Assembly (NCBI RefSeq): GCF_022179225.1
Contig: NZ_BPQL01000014.1
Location: 27,826-91,825 of the forward strand
Direction: 5' to 3'
DNA from: Methylobacterium goesingense
Lineage (GTDB): Bacteria; Pseudomonadota; Alphaproteobacteria; Rhizobiales; Beijerinckiaceae
DNA length: 64,000 bases
In this document: piece by piece, positions 28,161 through 36,996 of the stretch
Layout of the letters: every line of letters starts with the position of its first letter
How positions within the stretch are numbered: the first letter of the stretch is position 1
Position numbers and translations under genes: made by a program
Notes under the pieces: generated by a model
The model's input: the letters and a program-made list of their open reading frames with translations, nothing else
Told to the model about the DNA's origin: nothing
Databases searched by the model: none

Positions 28161-29081
28161 ATGACGATGATCCACTTCCCCACACGCTCGGGTCGCCTGC
28201 GCTTCAGTCTGCTGCGCACGGGCGCCGTGGCCCTGGCGCTGGGCCTGCCCCTGGCCTCCGCTCGAGCCCAGGCTCCGGCCGCGACGCCGGCGGCGCCGGC
28301 CGCCGCACCGGTCGCACCCGAGACCGTGGTCGCGAAGGTGAACGGGTCGGCCATCACCGCGGGCGACCTCGCCATCGCGGCCGAGGACCCTGCTCTCTCG
28401 CTGCCGGGTGTCGACGATGCGCAGAAGAAGGCGCTGCTCGTCGACTACATGATCGACCTCAAGGTCGGGGCCCAGGCGGCGGACGCCGCCAAGGTCGCCG
28501 ATACGCCGGACTTCCAGCGCAAGCTCGCCTACTTCAAGGACAAGCTCCTCCTCGACGAGTACCTGGAGCGCGAGGCCAAGAAGGCGGCGACCCCGGAGGC
28601 GGCCAAGGCCCTCTACGACCAGACCGTCAAGGCGATGAAGCCCGAGGAGGAGGTGCACGCCCGCCACATCCTCGTGGAGAACGAGGACGAGGCGAAGAAG
28701 ATCGCCGCGCGGATCAAGGGCGGAGAGGATTTCGCCAAGGTCGCGGCCGAGGTCTCGAAGGACCCGGGCTCGAAGACCGAGGGCGGGGATCTGGGCTGGT
28801 TCTCCAAGGAGCGCATGGTGGCGCCCTTCGCCGAGGCCGCCTTCAAGCTCAATGCCGGCCAGGTGTCCGACCCGGTCAAGACCCAGTTCGGCTGGCACGT
28901 GATCAAGGTCGAGGAGAAGCGCACCAAGCCGGTGCCGACCTTCCCCGAGATGAAGGAGCAGGTGGACCAGTACATCACCCGCAAGGCGCAGCAGGACCTG
29001 ATCCTGAAGCTTCGCGAGAATGCCAAGATCGAGCGTACGGCGGCCGCCCCCACCGCGCCGCCGGCCCCCAAGGCGCCGTAG
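28161..29081 (+). CDS. Periplasmic parvulin-type peptidyl-prolyl isomerase
   Basis: The 306-residue precursor has a signal peptide ending near ASARAQA (about residue 38), an N-terminal SurA-like helical domain, and a PpiC rotamase domain at about residues 160-258. Signatures are EEEVHARHILVENEDEAKKI, SKDPGSKTEGGDLGWFSKERMVAPFAEAAF and TQFGWHVIKVEEKR. This is the single-parvulin PrsA/SurA-like type that assists outer-membrane and periplasmic protein folding in alphaproteobacteria. ATG 28167 is an alternative start. The C terminus is a short Ala/Pro tail. Confidence 0.95.
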   Translation: MTMIHFPTRSGRLRFSLLRTGAVALALGLPLASARAQAPAATPAAPAAAPVAPETVVAKVNGSAITAGDLAIAAEDPALSLPGVDDAQKKALLVDYMIDLKVGAQAADAAKVADTPDFQRKLAYFKDKLLLDEYLEREAKKAATPEAAKALYDQTVKAMKPEEEVHARHILVENEDEAKKIAARIKGGEDFAKVAAEVSKDPGSKTEGGDLGWFSKERMVAPFAEAAFKLNAGQVSDPVKTQFGWHVIKVEEKRTKPVPTFPEMKEQVDQYITRKAQQDLILKLRENAKIERTAAAPTAPPAPKAP

Positions 29082-29144
29082 GGCGGGCATAACGGGGCCG
29101 GCCCATGGCGGCCGGTCCCGGACGGTGCGTCGGAGCAGGCCCTC

Positions 29145-30356
29145 TCAGGCCGCCCGGCGCAGGGTGGACGGCGCGATCTCGCTACGGTCGCGCCCGTTGC
29201 GCTTGGCCTCGTAGAGGGCCGCGTCCGCCCGGCGCAGGAGCCCGTCGAGGCGGCCGGTCCACGGCTCGCCGGTCGAGGCGCCACGGGCCCGGTCCGGCAC
29301 GGCCTGGGCCGCCGCGAGGCCGATGCTGACGCTCACGGCGAGTTGCGGCAGTTCCGGTACGCTGATCCGGGCCACGGCCGCGCGCAGGAACTCGGCCTGG
29401 ACCAGGGCCTGATCCGGCGTCACGCCCGTGAGCAGGCAGGCGAACTCCTCGCCGCCCATCCGGCCGAAGAGCGCGTCTTCCGGCAGCAGAGCCTCCATCG
29501 TGTGACAGAACCCGACGAGGACGCCGTCCCCGACCGCGTGACCGTAGGCATCGTTGATGCGCTTGAAATGGTCGAGGTCGAACAGCAGCAGGGTGACAGT
29601 CGGGCTCTGCGCCCCGCTCCGCGCCGCGAGGGCGGCCTCCGCCCGCGCCACGAAGGCCCGGCGGCTGAGGATTCCGGTGAGCGCGTCCGTGTCGGCGGCC
29701 CGGCGCTGGAGGTGCTCGGCGCGCTCCTTGGTCAGGGACATGAACACGAAGGCGATGGCGAGGGTGAACAGCATGCCGACGAGGCACAGGATCGTCAGCC
29801 AGGGCGTCTGGAGGGGATTGGGCCCGGCCTGCGGCGGGACCAGCAGGGCAAGGGGCACGCGAATCCAATAGGCCAGCGCGTAGAGCATCAGCAGGGCCAT
29901 GCCGGGATAGCGCGAGACCAGGGGTTCGGCCCGCCCGCGCCAGAACTCCCGCGCCGCCACGAAGCAGAATCCACCGGCCAGGCTCGAGGCCACGATCACC
30001 CGGGCGGGCAGCGATTCGTAGAAGGCCGGGATCAGGCAGCCGCCGCTCCAGAGCGCGACGGCGACGCCGATCGGCACCCACCGCGGCGCCCGGCCCTCGA
30101 AGGCGCGGGTGCCGGTCCAGATCAGGCCGTAGGCGGTGATCATCACGCCGTTGGCGACGACGATCGAGATCCAGTCCGGGATCACGCCCCGCAGGCCGAG
30201 CAGGGCGGAGCCCGCCGCGCCGGCGAGGTGGGCCACCCCCCAGATCGCCAGGGCATGGACGTGGCGCGCCTGGCTCCAGGACAGCAGGAACAGGCTCCCG
30301 ACCATGGAGGTCAGGATGGTCGTCACCAGAAGCAGGGTGGTGGCATCGAGCAGCAT
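29145..30356 (-). CDS. Diguanylate cyclase with N-terminal membrane domain
   Basis: The 403-residue protein starts at ATG 30356 (MLLDATTLLLVTTILTSMVG). About six hydrophobic helices occupy residues 1-205, followed by a GGDEF domain at about 230-395. The domain reads DALTGILSRRAFVARAEAAL, FDLDHFKRINDAYGHAVGDGVL, and the active loop GRMGGEEFACLL (about residue 300) with the GGEEF form. The position of the inhibitory RxxD site reads LPED, so product inhibition through a canonical I-site is unlikely. It should make cyclic di-GMP from GTP at the inner membrane; the sensory signal is unknown. Confidence 0.92.
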   Translation of the reverse strand: MLLDATTLLLVTTILTSMVGSLFLLSWSQARHVHALAIWGVAHLAGAAGSALLGLRGVIPDWISIVVANGVMITAYGLIWTGTRAFEGRAPRWVPIGVAVALWSGGCLIPAFYESLPARVIVASSLAGGFCFVAAREFWRGRAEPLVSRYPGMALLMLYALAYWIRVPLALLVPPQAGPNPLQTPWLTILCLVGMLFTLAIAFVFMSLTKERAEHLQRRAADTDALTGILSRRAFVARAEAALAARSGAQSPTVTLLLFDLDHFKRINDAYGHAVGDGVLVGFCHTMEALLPEDALFGRMGGEEFACLLTGVTPDQALVQAEFLRAAVARISVPELPQLAVSVSIGLAAAQAVPDRARGASTGEPWTGRLDGLLRRADAALYEAKRNGRDRSEIAPSTLRRAA

Positions 30357-30505
30357 CGACCGGTTCCGCCCTCCTCTGCCGCCACGCCATCCAGGGGCCA
30401 CCGCGCCGTCTCGCGGCGGCGGCTCCGACTCCTTGGAGCGAGATTACACCAGCGCGGTTACGCTTCGCTAGACATCGCACACGTATCGGTCACGTTACCG
30501 TGAAT

Positions 30506-31807
30506 TCAACCCCAGGTTTCTGGTTTGCGCGGCCCGGGGCCGAGGGGCGTGATGCGCAGGGCGGTGATCCGGTTGCGGGCCTTGCGCACCACCTCGAAGC
30601 GGAACCCGTGGAAGTTGAAGGCGGTACCGGTGTCGGGGATGGCCCGGGCCTCGTGGATCACGAGCCCCGCGATGGTGGTGGCCTCGTCGTCGGGCAGATC
30701 CCAGTCCATGGCCCGGTTCAGGTCGCGGATCGGCACGCTGCCATCCGCATGGACCGAGCCGTCGCCCTGGGGCCGCACGCCGGAGACGGTGACGTCGTGC
30801 TCGTCGGCGATGTCGCCGACGATCTCCTCCAGGATGTCCTCCAGGGTCACGAGGCCCATCACCTCGCCGTACTCGTCGACCACGAGGGCGAAGTGGGTCT
30901 TCTTGGTGAGGAAGGCCTTGAGCTGATCGCGCAGGGAGGTGGTGTCGGGCACGAACCACGTCTCCAGGGCCAGGGCCTCCACCTTCAGGCCGGAGGCGTC
31001 GCCCCCGGCGGCGTCGAGGGCCCGCAGCAGGTCCTTGGCATGCAGCACGCCGACGATGTTCTCCGAGCTGCCCCGCCAGAGCGGCATCCGGGTATAGGGC
31101 GAGGCCAGCACCGCGCGCACGATCTCCTCCGAGGGCAGGTCGGCATCGATGGTGCGCATCTTGGTGCGGTGGACCATCACCTCCGAGACGGTCAGCTCGG
31201 AGAGGTCGAGGAGGCCGCCGAGCATGTCGCGCTCGGCCTTGGCGACCCCGCCCTCGCGATGCAGCAGCGCCACCTGGCCGCGAATCTCGTCGCTGGCCGA
31301 GAGGACGGCCGGGCGCTCGCCGTTCCGGATGCCGAAGGGGCGCAGCATCGCGTGCACCAACGCCTCGACGGCGAGCGCAGCGGGGCCGAGCAGCGCCACC
31401 GCGACGGCCACCGGCCGCGCCGTGACGAGGGCCGCCCGGTCCGGCGCGGTGATCGCCAGGGTCTTGGGCAGCACCTCGGCGAAGACGATGACGAGCACCG
31501 ACATCACCCCCGTGGCGTACAGAACCCCGCTCTTGCCGAAGACGGTGGTGAGCACCCCGGTGGTGAAGGCGGCGGCGCCGATCGCCACGATGCTGTAGCC
31601 GATGCGCATGGCGCCGATGAAGCGCTCGCGGCGCGCCAGGATGGTGTTGACGAGGCGCGCGCGCCCGTCGCCGGCGTTCTCCAGGGCCAGCATCCGGGCC
31701 CGCGAGGCCGCCGTGAAGGCGGTCTCGGCCCCGGCGAAAAAGGCCGCGAGCAGGAGCGAGATCGCCACGATGCTCGCGGCCAGCCAGAGATCGGTATGGG
31801 GTTCCAT
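30506..31807 (-). CDS. CNNM/CorC-type membrane protein (DUF21, CBS pair, CorC_HlyC)
   Basis: The 433-residue protein starts at ATG 31807. An N-terminal DUF21 transmembrane domain (three to four helices, with FFAGAETAFTAASRARM and VFAEVLPKTLAI) is followed by two CBS modules (about 215-345; VSEVMVHRTKMRTID, VDEYGEVMGLVTLEDILEEIVGDI) and a C-terminal CorC_HlyC domain (GLVIHEARAIPDTG...FRFEVV). Relatives are annotated as hemolysins but act as Mg2+/Co2+ transporters or regulators. In related genomes it directly follows aroB; here a histidine kinase gene lies between. Confidence 0.93.
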   Translation of the reverse strand: MEPHTDLWLAASIVAISLLLAAFFAGAETAFTAASRARMLALENAGDGRARLVNTILARRERFIGAMRIGYSIVAIGAAAFTTGVLTTVFGKSGVLYATGVMSVLVIVFAEVLPKTLAITAPDRAALVTARPVAVAVALLGPAALAVEALVHAMLRPFGIRNGERPAVLSASDEIRGQVALLHREGGVAKAERDMLGGLLDLSELTVSEVMVHRTKMRTIDADLPSEEIVRAVLASPYTRMPLWRGSSENIVGVLHAKDLLRALDAAGGDASGLKVEALALETWFVPDTTSLRDQLKAFLTKKTHFALVVDEYGEVMGLVTLEDILEEIVGDIADEHDVTVSGVRPQGDGSVHADGSVPIRDLNRAMDWDLPDDEATTIAGLVIHEARAIPDTGTAFNFHGFRFEVVRKARNRITALRITPLGPGPRKPETWG

Positions 31808-31874
31808 GCGCGCCGATGCCGGAGGATTGTCTCGCCAGGGAAGCCGTTGATTACCACGGGGCGCGCCGCAGGGC

Positions 31875-34760
31875 TCAGGTCTCCCGCCCCTCGGCGATCA
31901 GTTCCCGAATCCGTCCGGCCAGCGCCTCCATCGCGAAGGGCTTCGTGAGCACCTGCATGCCGGGCTCCAGGTAGCCGTTGCCCAGCACGGCGTTCTCGGC
32001 GTAGCCGGTGATGAACAGCACCTTCAGGCCGGGGCGCACGACGCGGCCGGCATCGGCCATCTGGCGCCCGTTCATGCCGCCGGGCAGGCCCACATCGGTG
32101 ACGAGGAGGTCGAGGCGCACGTCGGATTCGAGCACCTTGAGACCGGCCGGCCCGTCGGCCGCCTCGATGGCGGTGTAGCCGAGGTCTTCCAGCACCTCGG
32201 TGACGAGCATCCGCACCGTGGGCTCGTCGTCCACGACGAGCACGGTCTGGCCCTGTTCCGCCCGGGGTGCGTGGGCCAGGTCCGCCTCGGCGTCCCGCTC
32301 CTGCGCCGACCCGTAATGGCGCGGCAGGTAGAGGCAGACGGTCGTGCCCTGGCCGAGCTCCGAGTAGATCCGGACCTGGCCTCCCGACTGGCGCGCGAAG
32401 CCGTAGATCATCGACAGGCCGAGGCCGGTGCCCTCGCCGATGGGCTTCGTGGTGAAGAACGGGTCGAAGGCGCGGGCGATCACCTCCGGGCTCATGCCGG
32501 TGCCTGTATCGGTGACGCACAGGGAGAGGAACTGGCCCGGATCGAGGTCGCGCTCCCGGGCGGCGCGGATGTCGAGCCACTTGTTGGCCGTCTCGATGGT
32601 GATGCGCCCGCCCTCCGGCATCGCGTCCCGGGCGTTGATGCAGAGGTTGAGGAGGGCGTTCTCGAGCTGGTTCGGATCGACCAGGGCGGTCCAGAGGCCG
32701 GCCGCGCCCACGACCTCGATGGTGATCGCGGGCCCGACCGTGCGCCGGACCAGCTCCTCCATGCCGGCGACGAGGCCGTTCACGCTGGTGGGCTTCGGGT
32801 CGAGCGTCTGCCTTCGCGAGAAGGCGAGCAGGCGGTGCGTCAGGGCGGCGGCACGCTTGGCCGCTCCCTGCGCCGCGTTGATGTAGCGGTCGAGGTCGGT
32901 CAGGCGCCCCTGCGCCATCCGGGTCTGGAGCAGTTCGAGGCCGCCCGAGATCCCGGTCAGCAGGTTGTTGAAGTCGTGGGCGAGGCCGCCGGTGAGCTGG
33001 CCCACCGCCTCCATCTTCTGGGCCTGGCGGAGGGCGTCCTCGGTGCGGCGCTGGTCGGTGATGTCGCGCCCGATGATAGTGAAGTGCGCGCCGTCGGGCG
33101 CGGCCGTCCACATGACGATGCGCTGGCTGCCGTCCTTGGCGAACACGTGGTCGACGAAGCCGGTCACGGTCTCACCCGCGCCGAGACGGCGGACCACCTC
33201 CGCCGTCTCGGCATGGTCCACCGGGTCGATCAGCACGGCGAAGGGCCGGCTCAGCAGCTCCGCCTCGCTCCAGCCGAGGGTTCGCTCCCAGGCCGGATTG
33301 ACGGTCTTCAGGTAGCCGTCGAGGCCGGCCGTGCCCATCAGGTCGGTGGTAGTCTCCCAGATGCGGTCGCGCTCGCGGGTCCGGTGCACGACCTGCCGCT
33401 CCAGGCTGGCGTTGAGGCGCGCGAGCTCGGCGGCGGCGGCCTTGCGGTCCTCGATGTCCGTGTTGGTGCCGACCCAGCGCAGGATGGCGCCGTCGGCCGC
33501 GCGGATCGGCTCGGCGCGCACCAGGAACCAGCGATAGGCTCCGTCCCCGCGCCGGATGCGGAACTCGGCCTCGTAGGGAGAGCCGCCGGCCACCGCCTCG
33601 CCCCAGGTCCGGATCACGCCCGCGCGGTCCTCGGGATGGACGAGGCCGGCCCAAGCCTCGCCCGTGAGGGCGCCGGCCGCCGCACCGCTATAGGCGTAGA
33701 CCTGATCGTTGAACCAATCGAGGGCGCCCGCCGGCGAGGCCGCCCAGACGTGGTTGGGCATCACCTGCGCGAAGGCGAGGAATTGCGCCTCGCTGGCGCG
33801 CCGTGCGGCGGTGGCGCGGCTGCGCTCGGTCGCCGCCCGCACGCGCTCGCCGACGTTGCGCATGAAGGCGAGTTCTTCCGCCGACCAGGTCCGGGCGGTG
33901 GCGTGGTTGAGGTAGAGGAGTGCCACGAAGCCGCCGTGCTCGGTGAGCGGCATGTTGACGAAGGACTGCGCGCTGATCGCCTTGAGGGCCGCGGACCCGG
34001 CGATCGTGCGCGGATCCGTCTCCGCATCGACGCAGATCACCGTCTCGCCCCGCTTCAGCGCCTCGATGTAGGAGCCGTAATCGCGAAACTGCAGGGTTCC
34101 GGCCAAGCTCCGGATGCCGGGGGCGTTCCAGTCCCGCTCGATCAGGATGGTCTCGGCGACGGGGTCGATGGTGCCGTAGCCGGCCCGGCTGACGCCGAGG
34201 GTGGTGCCGAGGATCTCGGAGGCCGCGAAGGCGATCGCGGCGGTGTCGTCGAGGTCGCGCAGGCGGTCGCCGAGTTCGGCCACCGCGATCCGACGCCGCT
34301 CCGCCGCCCGCCGCTCCTCCACGTCGATGGCCAGGACGAAGATCCCGTCCACCGTGCCTGCCGCGTCCCGGCGCGGGATGTACTGGATGGCGCAGGCGCG
34401 CAGGTGGCCGTGGCGATCCGGCAGGGCGCCATCGGCCGCGATGGTCTCGCCGGCGAGCGCCCGGTCCAGGAAGGGACGGCGCTCGGCGAAGGCCTCGGGG
34501 CCGAGCACGTCGCGCACGTGGAGGCCGGTCAGGTCCGCGCCGTGGCGGCCGAACCAGGTCTCGTAGTGCCGGTTGTTGAAGCGGTAGCGGTAGTCCCGGT
34601 CGATGGAGGCCACGAGCATCGGCAACGCGTCGGTAACGAGGCGCAGCTCCGCATCCCGCTGCGCCGCCGGCGGGTCGCGCCGCCGCGCGACCTCGGCCTC
34701 GAGCGCGGCCACCCGGCGGCGCAGGGCCTGAATCTCGATGCGCTCGGCCTCGTCGCTCAA
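31875..34760 (-). CDS. Hybrid sensor histidine kinase (PAS-GAF-PAS-PAS-HisKA-HATPase-REC)
   Basis: The 961-residue cytosolic protein has no membrane helix. Domains in order are: a short coiled coil; PAS at about 40-155 (TDALPMLVASIDRDYRYRF); GAF at about 165-305; two more PAS domains to about 575; HisKA with H-box GGLAHDFNNLL (about residue 592); HATPase_c with DPNQLENALLNLCINARDAM and FFTTKPIGEGTGLGLSMIYG; and a C-terminal receiver with TVLVVDDEPTVR and phospho-acceptor Asp in LLVTDVGLPGG (about 885). The GAF/PAS set resembles HWE/bacteriophytochrome-type sensors but no chromophore Cys was identified. It sits 40 bases after aroB and 67 before the CNNM gene. Confidence 0.92.
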   Translation of the reverse strand: MSDEAERIEIQALRRRVAALEAEVARRRDPPAAQRDAELRLVTDALPMLVASIDRDYRYRFNNRHYETWFGRHGADLTGLHVRDVLGPEAFAERRPFLDRALAGETIAADGALPDRHGHLRACAIQYIPRRDAAGTVDGIFVLAIDVEERRAAERRRIAVAELGDRLRDLDDTAAIAFAASEILGTTLGVSRAGYGTIDPVAETILIERDWNAPGIRSLAGTLQFRDYGSYIEALKRGETVICVDAETDPRTIAGSAALKAISAQSFVNMPLTEHGGFVALLYLNHATARTWSAEELAFMRNVGERVRAATERSRATAARRASEAQFLAFAQVMPNHVWAASPAGALDWFNDQVYAYSGAAAGALTGEAWAGLVHPEDRAGVIRTWGEAVAGGSPYEAEFRIRRGDGAYRWFLVRAEPIRAADGAILRWVGTNTDIEDRKAAAAELARLNASLERQVVHRTRERDRIWETTTDLMGTAGLDGYLKTVNPAWERTLGWSEAELLSRPFAVLIDPVDHAETAEVVRRLGAGETVTGFVDHVFAKDGSQRIVMWTAAPDGAHFTIIGRDITDQRRTEDALRQAQKMEAVGQLTGGLAHDFNNLLTGISGGLELLQTRMAQGRLTDLDRYINAAQGAAKRAAALTHRLLAFSRRQTLDPKPTSVNGLVAGMEELVRRTVGPAITIEVVGAAGLWTALVDPNQLENALLNLCINARDAMPEGGRITIETANKWLDIRAARERDLDPGQFLSLCVTDTGTGMSPEVIARAFDPFFTTKPIGEGTGLGLSMIYGFARQSGGQVRIYSELGQGTTVCLYLPRHYGSAQERDAEADLAHAPRAEQGQTVLVVDDEPTVRMLVTEVLEDLGYTAIEAADGPAGLKVLESDVRLDLLVTDVGLPGGMNGRQMADAGRVVRPGLKVLFITGYAENAVLGNGYLEPGMQVLTKPFAMEALAGRIRELIAEGRET

Positions 34761-34800
34761 CGGGCTCTCCGATCCGGCCCGGTCCGCCGGCCGGCCGCGC

Positions 34801-35973
34801 TCAAGGGGCTCTCAGCTCATCGTGGAGAAAGGCGCGCACCTCGGCACCGTCGATGCCCGGGGCGATGAAGCTCTGGCCGATGCCGCGGGCCAGGATGAAG
34901 GTCAGGGCCCCATCCCGAACCTTCTTGTCCTGGGCCATCGCCGCCACCAGGGCGTCGGCGTCCCCGCAGCCGCCCGGCACCGCCTGAAGGCGGGTCGGCA
35001 GGCCGGCGAGGGCCAGGTGGTTGGCGACGCGGCCCGCGTCCTGTCCCGGGCACAGGCCGAGGCGGGCGGAGAAGCGGAAGGCGAGCGCCAGCCCGATTGC
35101 CACCGCCTCGCCGTGGACGAGGCGGGCGGACTCGTAGCCGGTCAGCCGCTCCAGGGCGTGCGCGAAGGTGTGGCCGAGGTTGAGCAGGGCGCGCTCGCCG
35201 TCCTCGCGCTCGTCGCGCACCACCACGCCGGCCTTGGCCCGGCAGCAGATCGCCACCGCCTCGTCGCGCTCGTGGCCGCCCGCGAAGATGCCGGACCAGT
35301 GCGCCTCGCACCAGTCGAAAAAGGCGGCGTCGTTGATCAGCCCGTACTTGGCCACCTCGGCGTAGCCCGCCCGCATCTCCCGCTCCGACAGGGTATCGAG
35401 GGTGGCGGTGTCGGCGAGCACGAGGCGGGGCTGGTGGAAGGCGCCGATGAGGTTCTTGCCGTGGCCTGAGTTGATGCCGGTCTTGCCGCCCACCGAGGAA
35501 TCGACCTGGGCGAGGAGGCTCGTCGGCGCCTGCACGAAGCGCACGCCGCGCCGTAGGGTGGCGGCGGCAAAGCCCGCCAAATCGCCGACGACGCCGCCGC
35601 CGAGCGCCACCACGAGGTCGTTGCGCTCCACCTTGTGGGCGAGGAGCCCGTCGCAGACCTCAGCGTAGGTGGCGTAGCTCTTAGAAGCCTCGCCCGGGGC
35701 CACGGTGACGAGGCCCGAGCGCAGGCCCGCCGCCTCCAGGCTCGCGCGCAGGCGCGCCCCGTAGAGGGCGGCGACGTTGGTGTCTGAGACGATGACCGCC
35801 GCCTTGGCACCGAGGGCGGCCACGTGTCGGCCGGCCTCGTCGAGGAGGCCGCGCCCGATCAGGATGTCGTAGGCGCGGCCCTGGTCGAGGGGCACGGCCA
35901 CGGTCAGGCGGTCGGTCGATGGGGGGCGATCCGTCACTGGGCTACGCTCCGTCACTGAGCTGCGATTCGTCAC
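34801..35973 (-). CDS. aroB: 3-dehydroquinate synthase
   Basis: The protein converts DAHP to 3-dehydroquinate in the shikimate pathway. Recognisable blocks are VALGGGVVGDLAGFAAATLRRG, PTSLLAQVDSSVGGKTGINSGHGKNLIGAFHQP and RALLNLGHTFAHALE, with the metal-binding His and Glu residues of the family. The coding core begins at about 35910 (LTVAVPLDQGRAYDILIG). GTG 35973 is chosen because it overlaps the aroK stop as GTGA, giving 390 residues. GTG 35955 and GTG 35937 lie in the same 18-nt tandem repeat and are equally possible. Confidence 0.95.
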   Translation of the reverse strand: MTNRSSVTERSPVTDRPPSTDRLTVAVPLDQGRAYDILIGRGLLDEAGRHVAALGAKAAVIVSDTNVAALYGARLRASLEAAGLRSGLVTVAPGEASKSYATYAEVCDGLLAHKVERNDLVVALGGGVVGDLAGFAAATLRRGVRFVQAPTSLLAQVDSSVGGKTGINSGHGKNLIGAFHQPRLVLADTATLDTLSEREMRAGYAEVAKYGLINDAAFFDWCEAHWSGIFAGGHERDEAVAICCRAKAGVVVRDEREDGERALLNLGHTFAHALERLTGYESARLVHGEAVAIGLALAFRFSARLGLCPGQDAGRVANHLALAGLPTRLQAVPGGCGDADALVAAMAQDKKVRDGALTFILARGIGQSFIAPGIDGAEVRAFLHDELRAP

Positions 35974-35985
35974 TGAGCTGCGATT
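35914..35985. repeat. 18-nt tandem repeat spanning the aroK/aroB junction
   Basis: Units begin at 35914 (degenerate), 35932, 35950 and 35968; the last two are identical (CGTCACTGAGCTGCGATT). Each of the three good units carries a GTG codon in the aroB frame on the minus strand. The aroK TGA stop lies inside the unit at 35968. The encoded hexapeptide is VTxRSS/P. Confidence 0.8.
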
Positions 35986-36608
35986 CTTGGCTGCGTTGAT
36001 CCGCTGAGGTAGGCGTCGAGGGCTTCCATGACGTCCTGCACGACCCGGTCGTGTGCGACGTCGCGGGAGATCACCTCCACGTCGGCATGGGCGTAGACCG
36101 GATGGCGCTGGGCCATGAGCTGGCGCAGGGTCTCCTCCGGGTCCTCGGTCTGGAGGAGTGGGCGCCCGCCCCGCTTGCGCACCCGGCGCATCAGCACGTC
36201 GAGCTCGGCCTTGAGCCAGATCGAGACGCCGCCGTCGGCGATGCGGGCGCGGGTGGTCTCGCGCATATAGGCGCCGCCGCCGGTGGCGAGCACCATCGGC
36301 CCCTCGCGCATCAGGCGGGCGATGACCCGCTCCTCGCCATCGCGAAAACTCGGCTCGCCGTAGATCGCGAAGATGTCCGGAATCGTGAGCTTGGCCGCCG
36401 TCTCGATCTCGTTGTCGGCATCCTTGAACATCAGCCCGAGGCGCGTGGCCAGGCGTTTGCCCACGGTGCTCTTGCCCGCGCCCATCAGGCCGACGAGCAC
36501 GATCGAGCGGTGACCGAGGGCACGGCGCAGGCGCAGTTCGATCGGCTCGCCACCGGAGGATCCATCCGGCGGGTCGCCCTGGGGGGGCACTTCGGTCATC
36601 ACGGACAT
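35970..36608 (-). CDS. aroK: Shikimate kinase
   Basis: The 212-residue protein has the NMP-kinase fold: Walker A IVLVGLMGAGKSTVGKRLA (about residue 36-54), shikimate-binding FKDADNEIETAAKLTIPDIF and FRDGEERVIARL, GGGAYMRETTRARI, and the lid Arg block RVRKRGGRPLL. An N-terminal extension of about 30 residues (Pro/Gly/Glu-rich) precedes the kinase, as in many alphaproteobacteria. ATG 36608 or ATG 36599 may be used. The operon is aroK-aroB-hybrid kinase-CNNM. It is divergent from the 50-residue protein/xerD pair. Confidence 0.95.
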   Translation of the reverse strand: MSVMTEVPPQGDPPDGSSGGEPIELRLRRALGHRSIVLVGLMGAGKSTVGKRLATRLGLMFKDADNEIETAAKLTIPDIFAIYGEPSFRDGEERVIARLMREGPMVLATGGGAYMRETTRARIADGGVSIWLKAELDVLMRRVRKRGGRPLLQTEDPEETLRQLMAQRHPVYAHADVEVISRDVAHDRVVQDVMEALDAYLSGSTQPRIAAQ

Positions 36609-36843
36609 CTACACATCTTCGGGCGGGTCTTAGCGCGTTTTCCGGTGGGGGCGAAGCGCCCGGCGGTACGCGCGACGGCGCGCGCACCGGAATGCCACGC
36701 CGCCTGTGGCCGCGAAGTCATTGCCATCCGCGCCCGCGCGTGATGCAACCCCAAGCTTGCCGTCAGCCGACCCGGCTTCCGAAGCCATCTGGCCCCCGAG
36801 GCGCGCTCACGTCCCCAGCGCCGCACGATCGAGGTTCGTCCGA

Positions 36844-36996
36844 GTGCCGACCCTGTTCCGTTTCCTCGCCACTCTCGTCATCCTGGGCGGACTCGCCTTC
36901 GCGGGGATGTTCGCGCTGGCGACCTTCGTGGTGCCGACCCCGCGCGAGATGAGCGTGACCATCCCGGCCTCGAAGCTGCAGCCGCCGAACCGGTGA
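36844..36996 (+). CDS. Conserved 50-residue membrane protein upstream of xerD
   Basis: The GTG start at 36844 gives a product beginning PTLFRFLATLVILGGLAFAG, with one membrane helix (residues 6-28) and then the tail TPREMSVTIPASKLQPP. From memory, very similar short proteins with a PREMxVTIP tail occupy this position beside xerD in other Hyphomicrobiales, where they are often misannotated. The stop TGA overlaps the xerD GTG by four bases (GTGA), so translation is coupled. Function is unknown. An open extension back to 36706 looks non-coding. Confidence 0.75.
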   Translation: MPTLFRFLATLVILGGLAFAGMFALATFVVPTPREMSVTIPASKLQPPNR

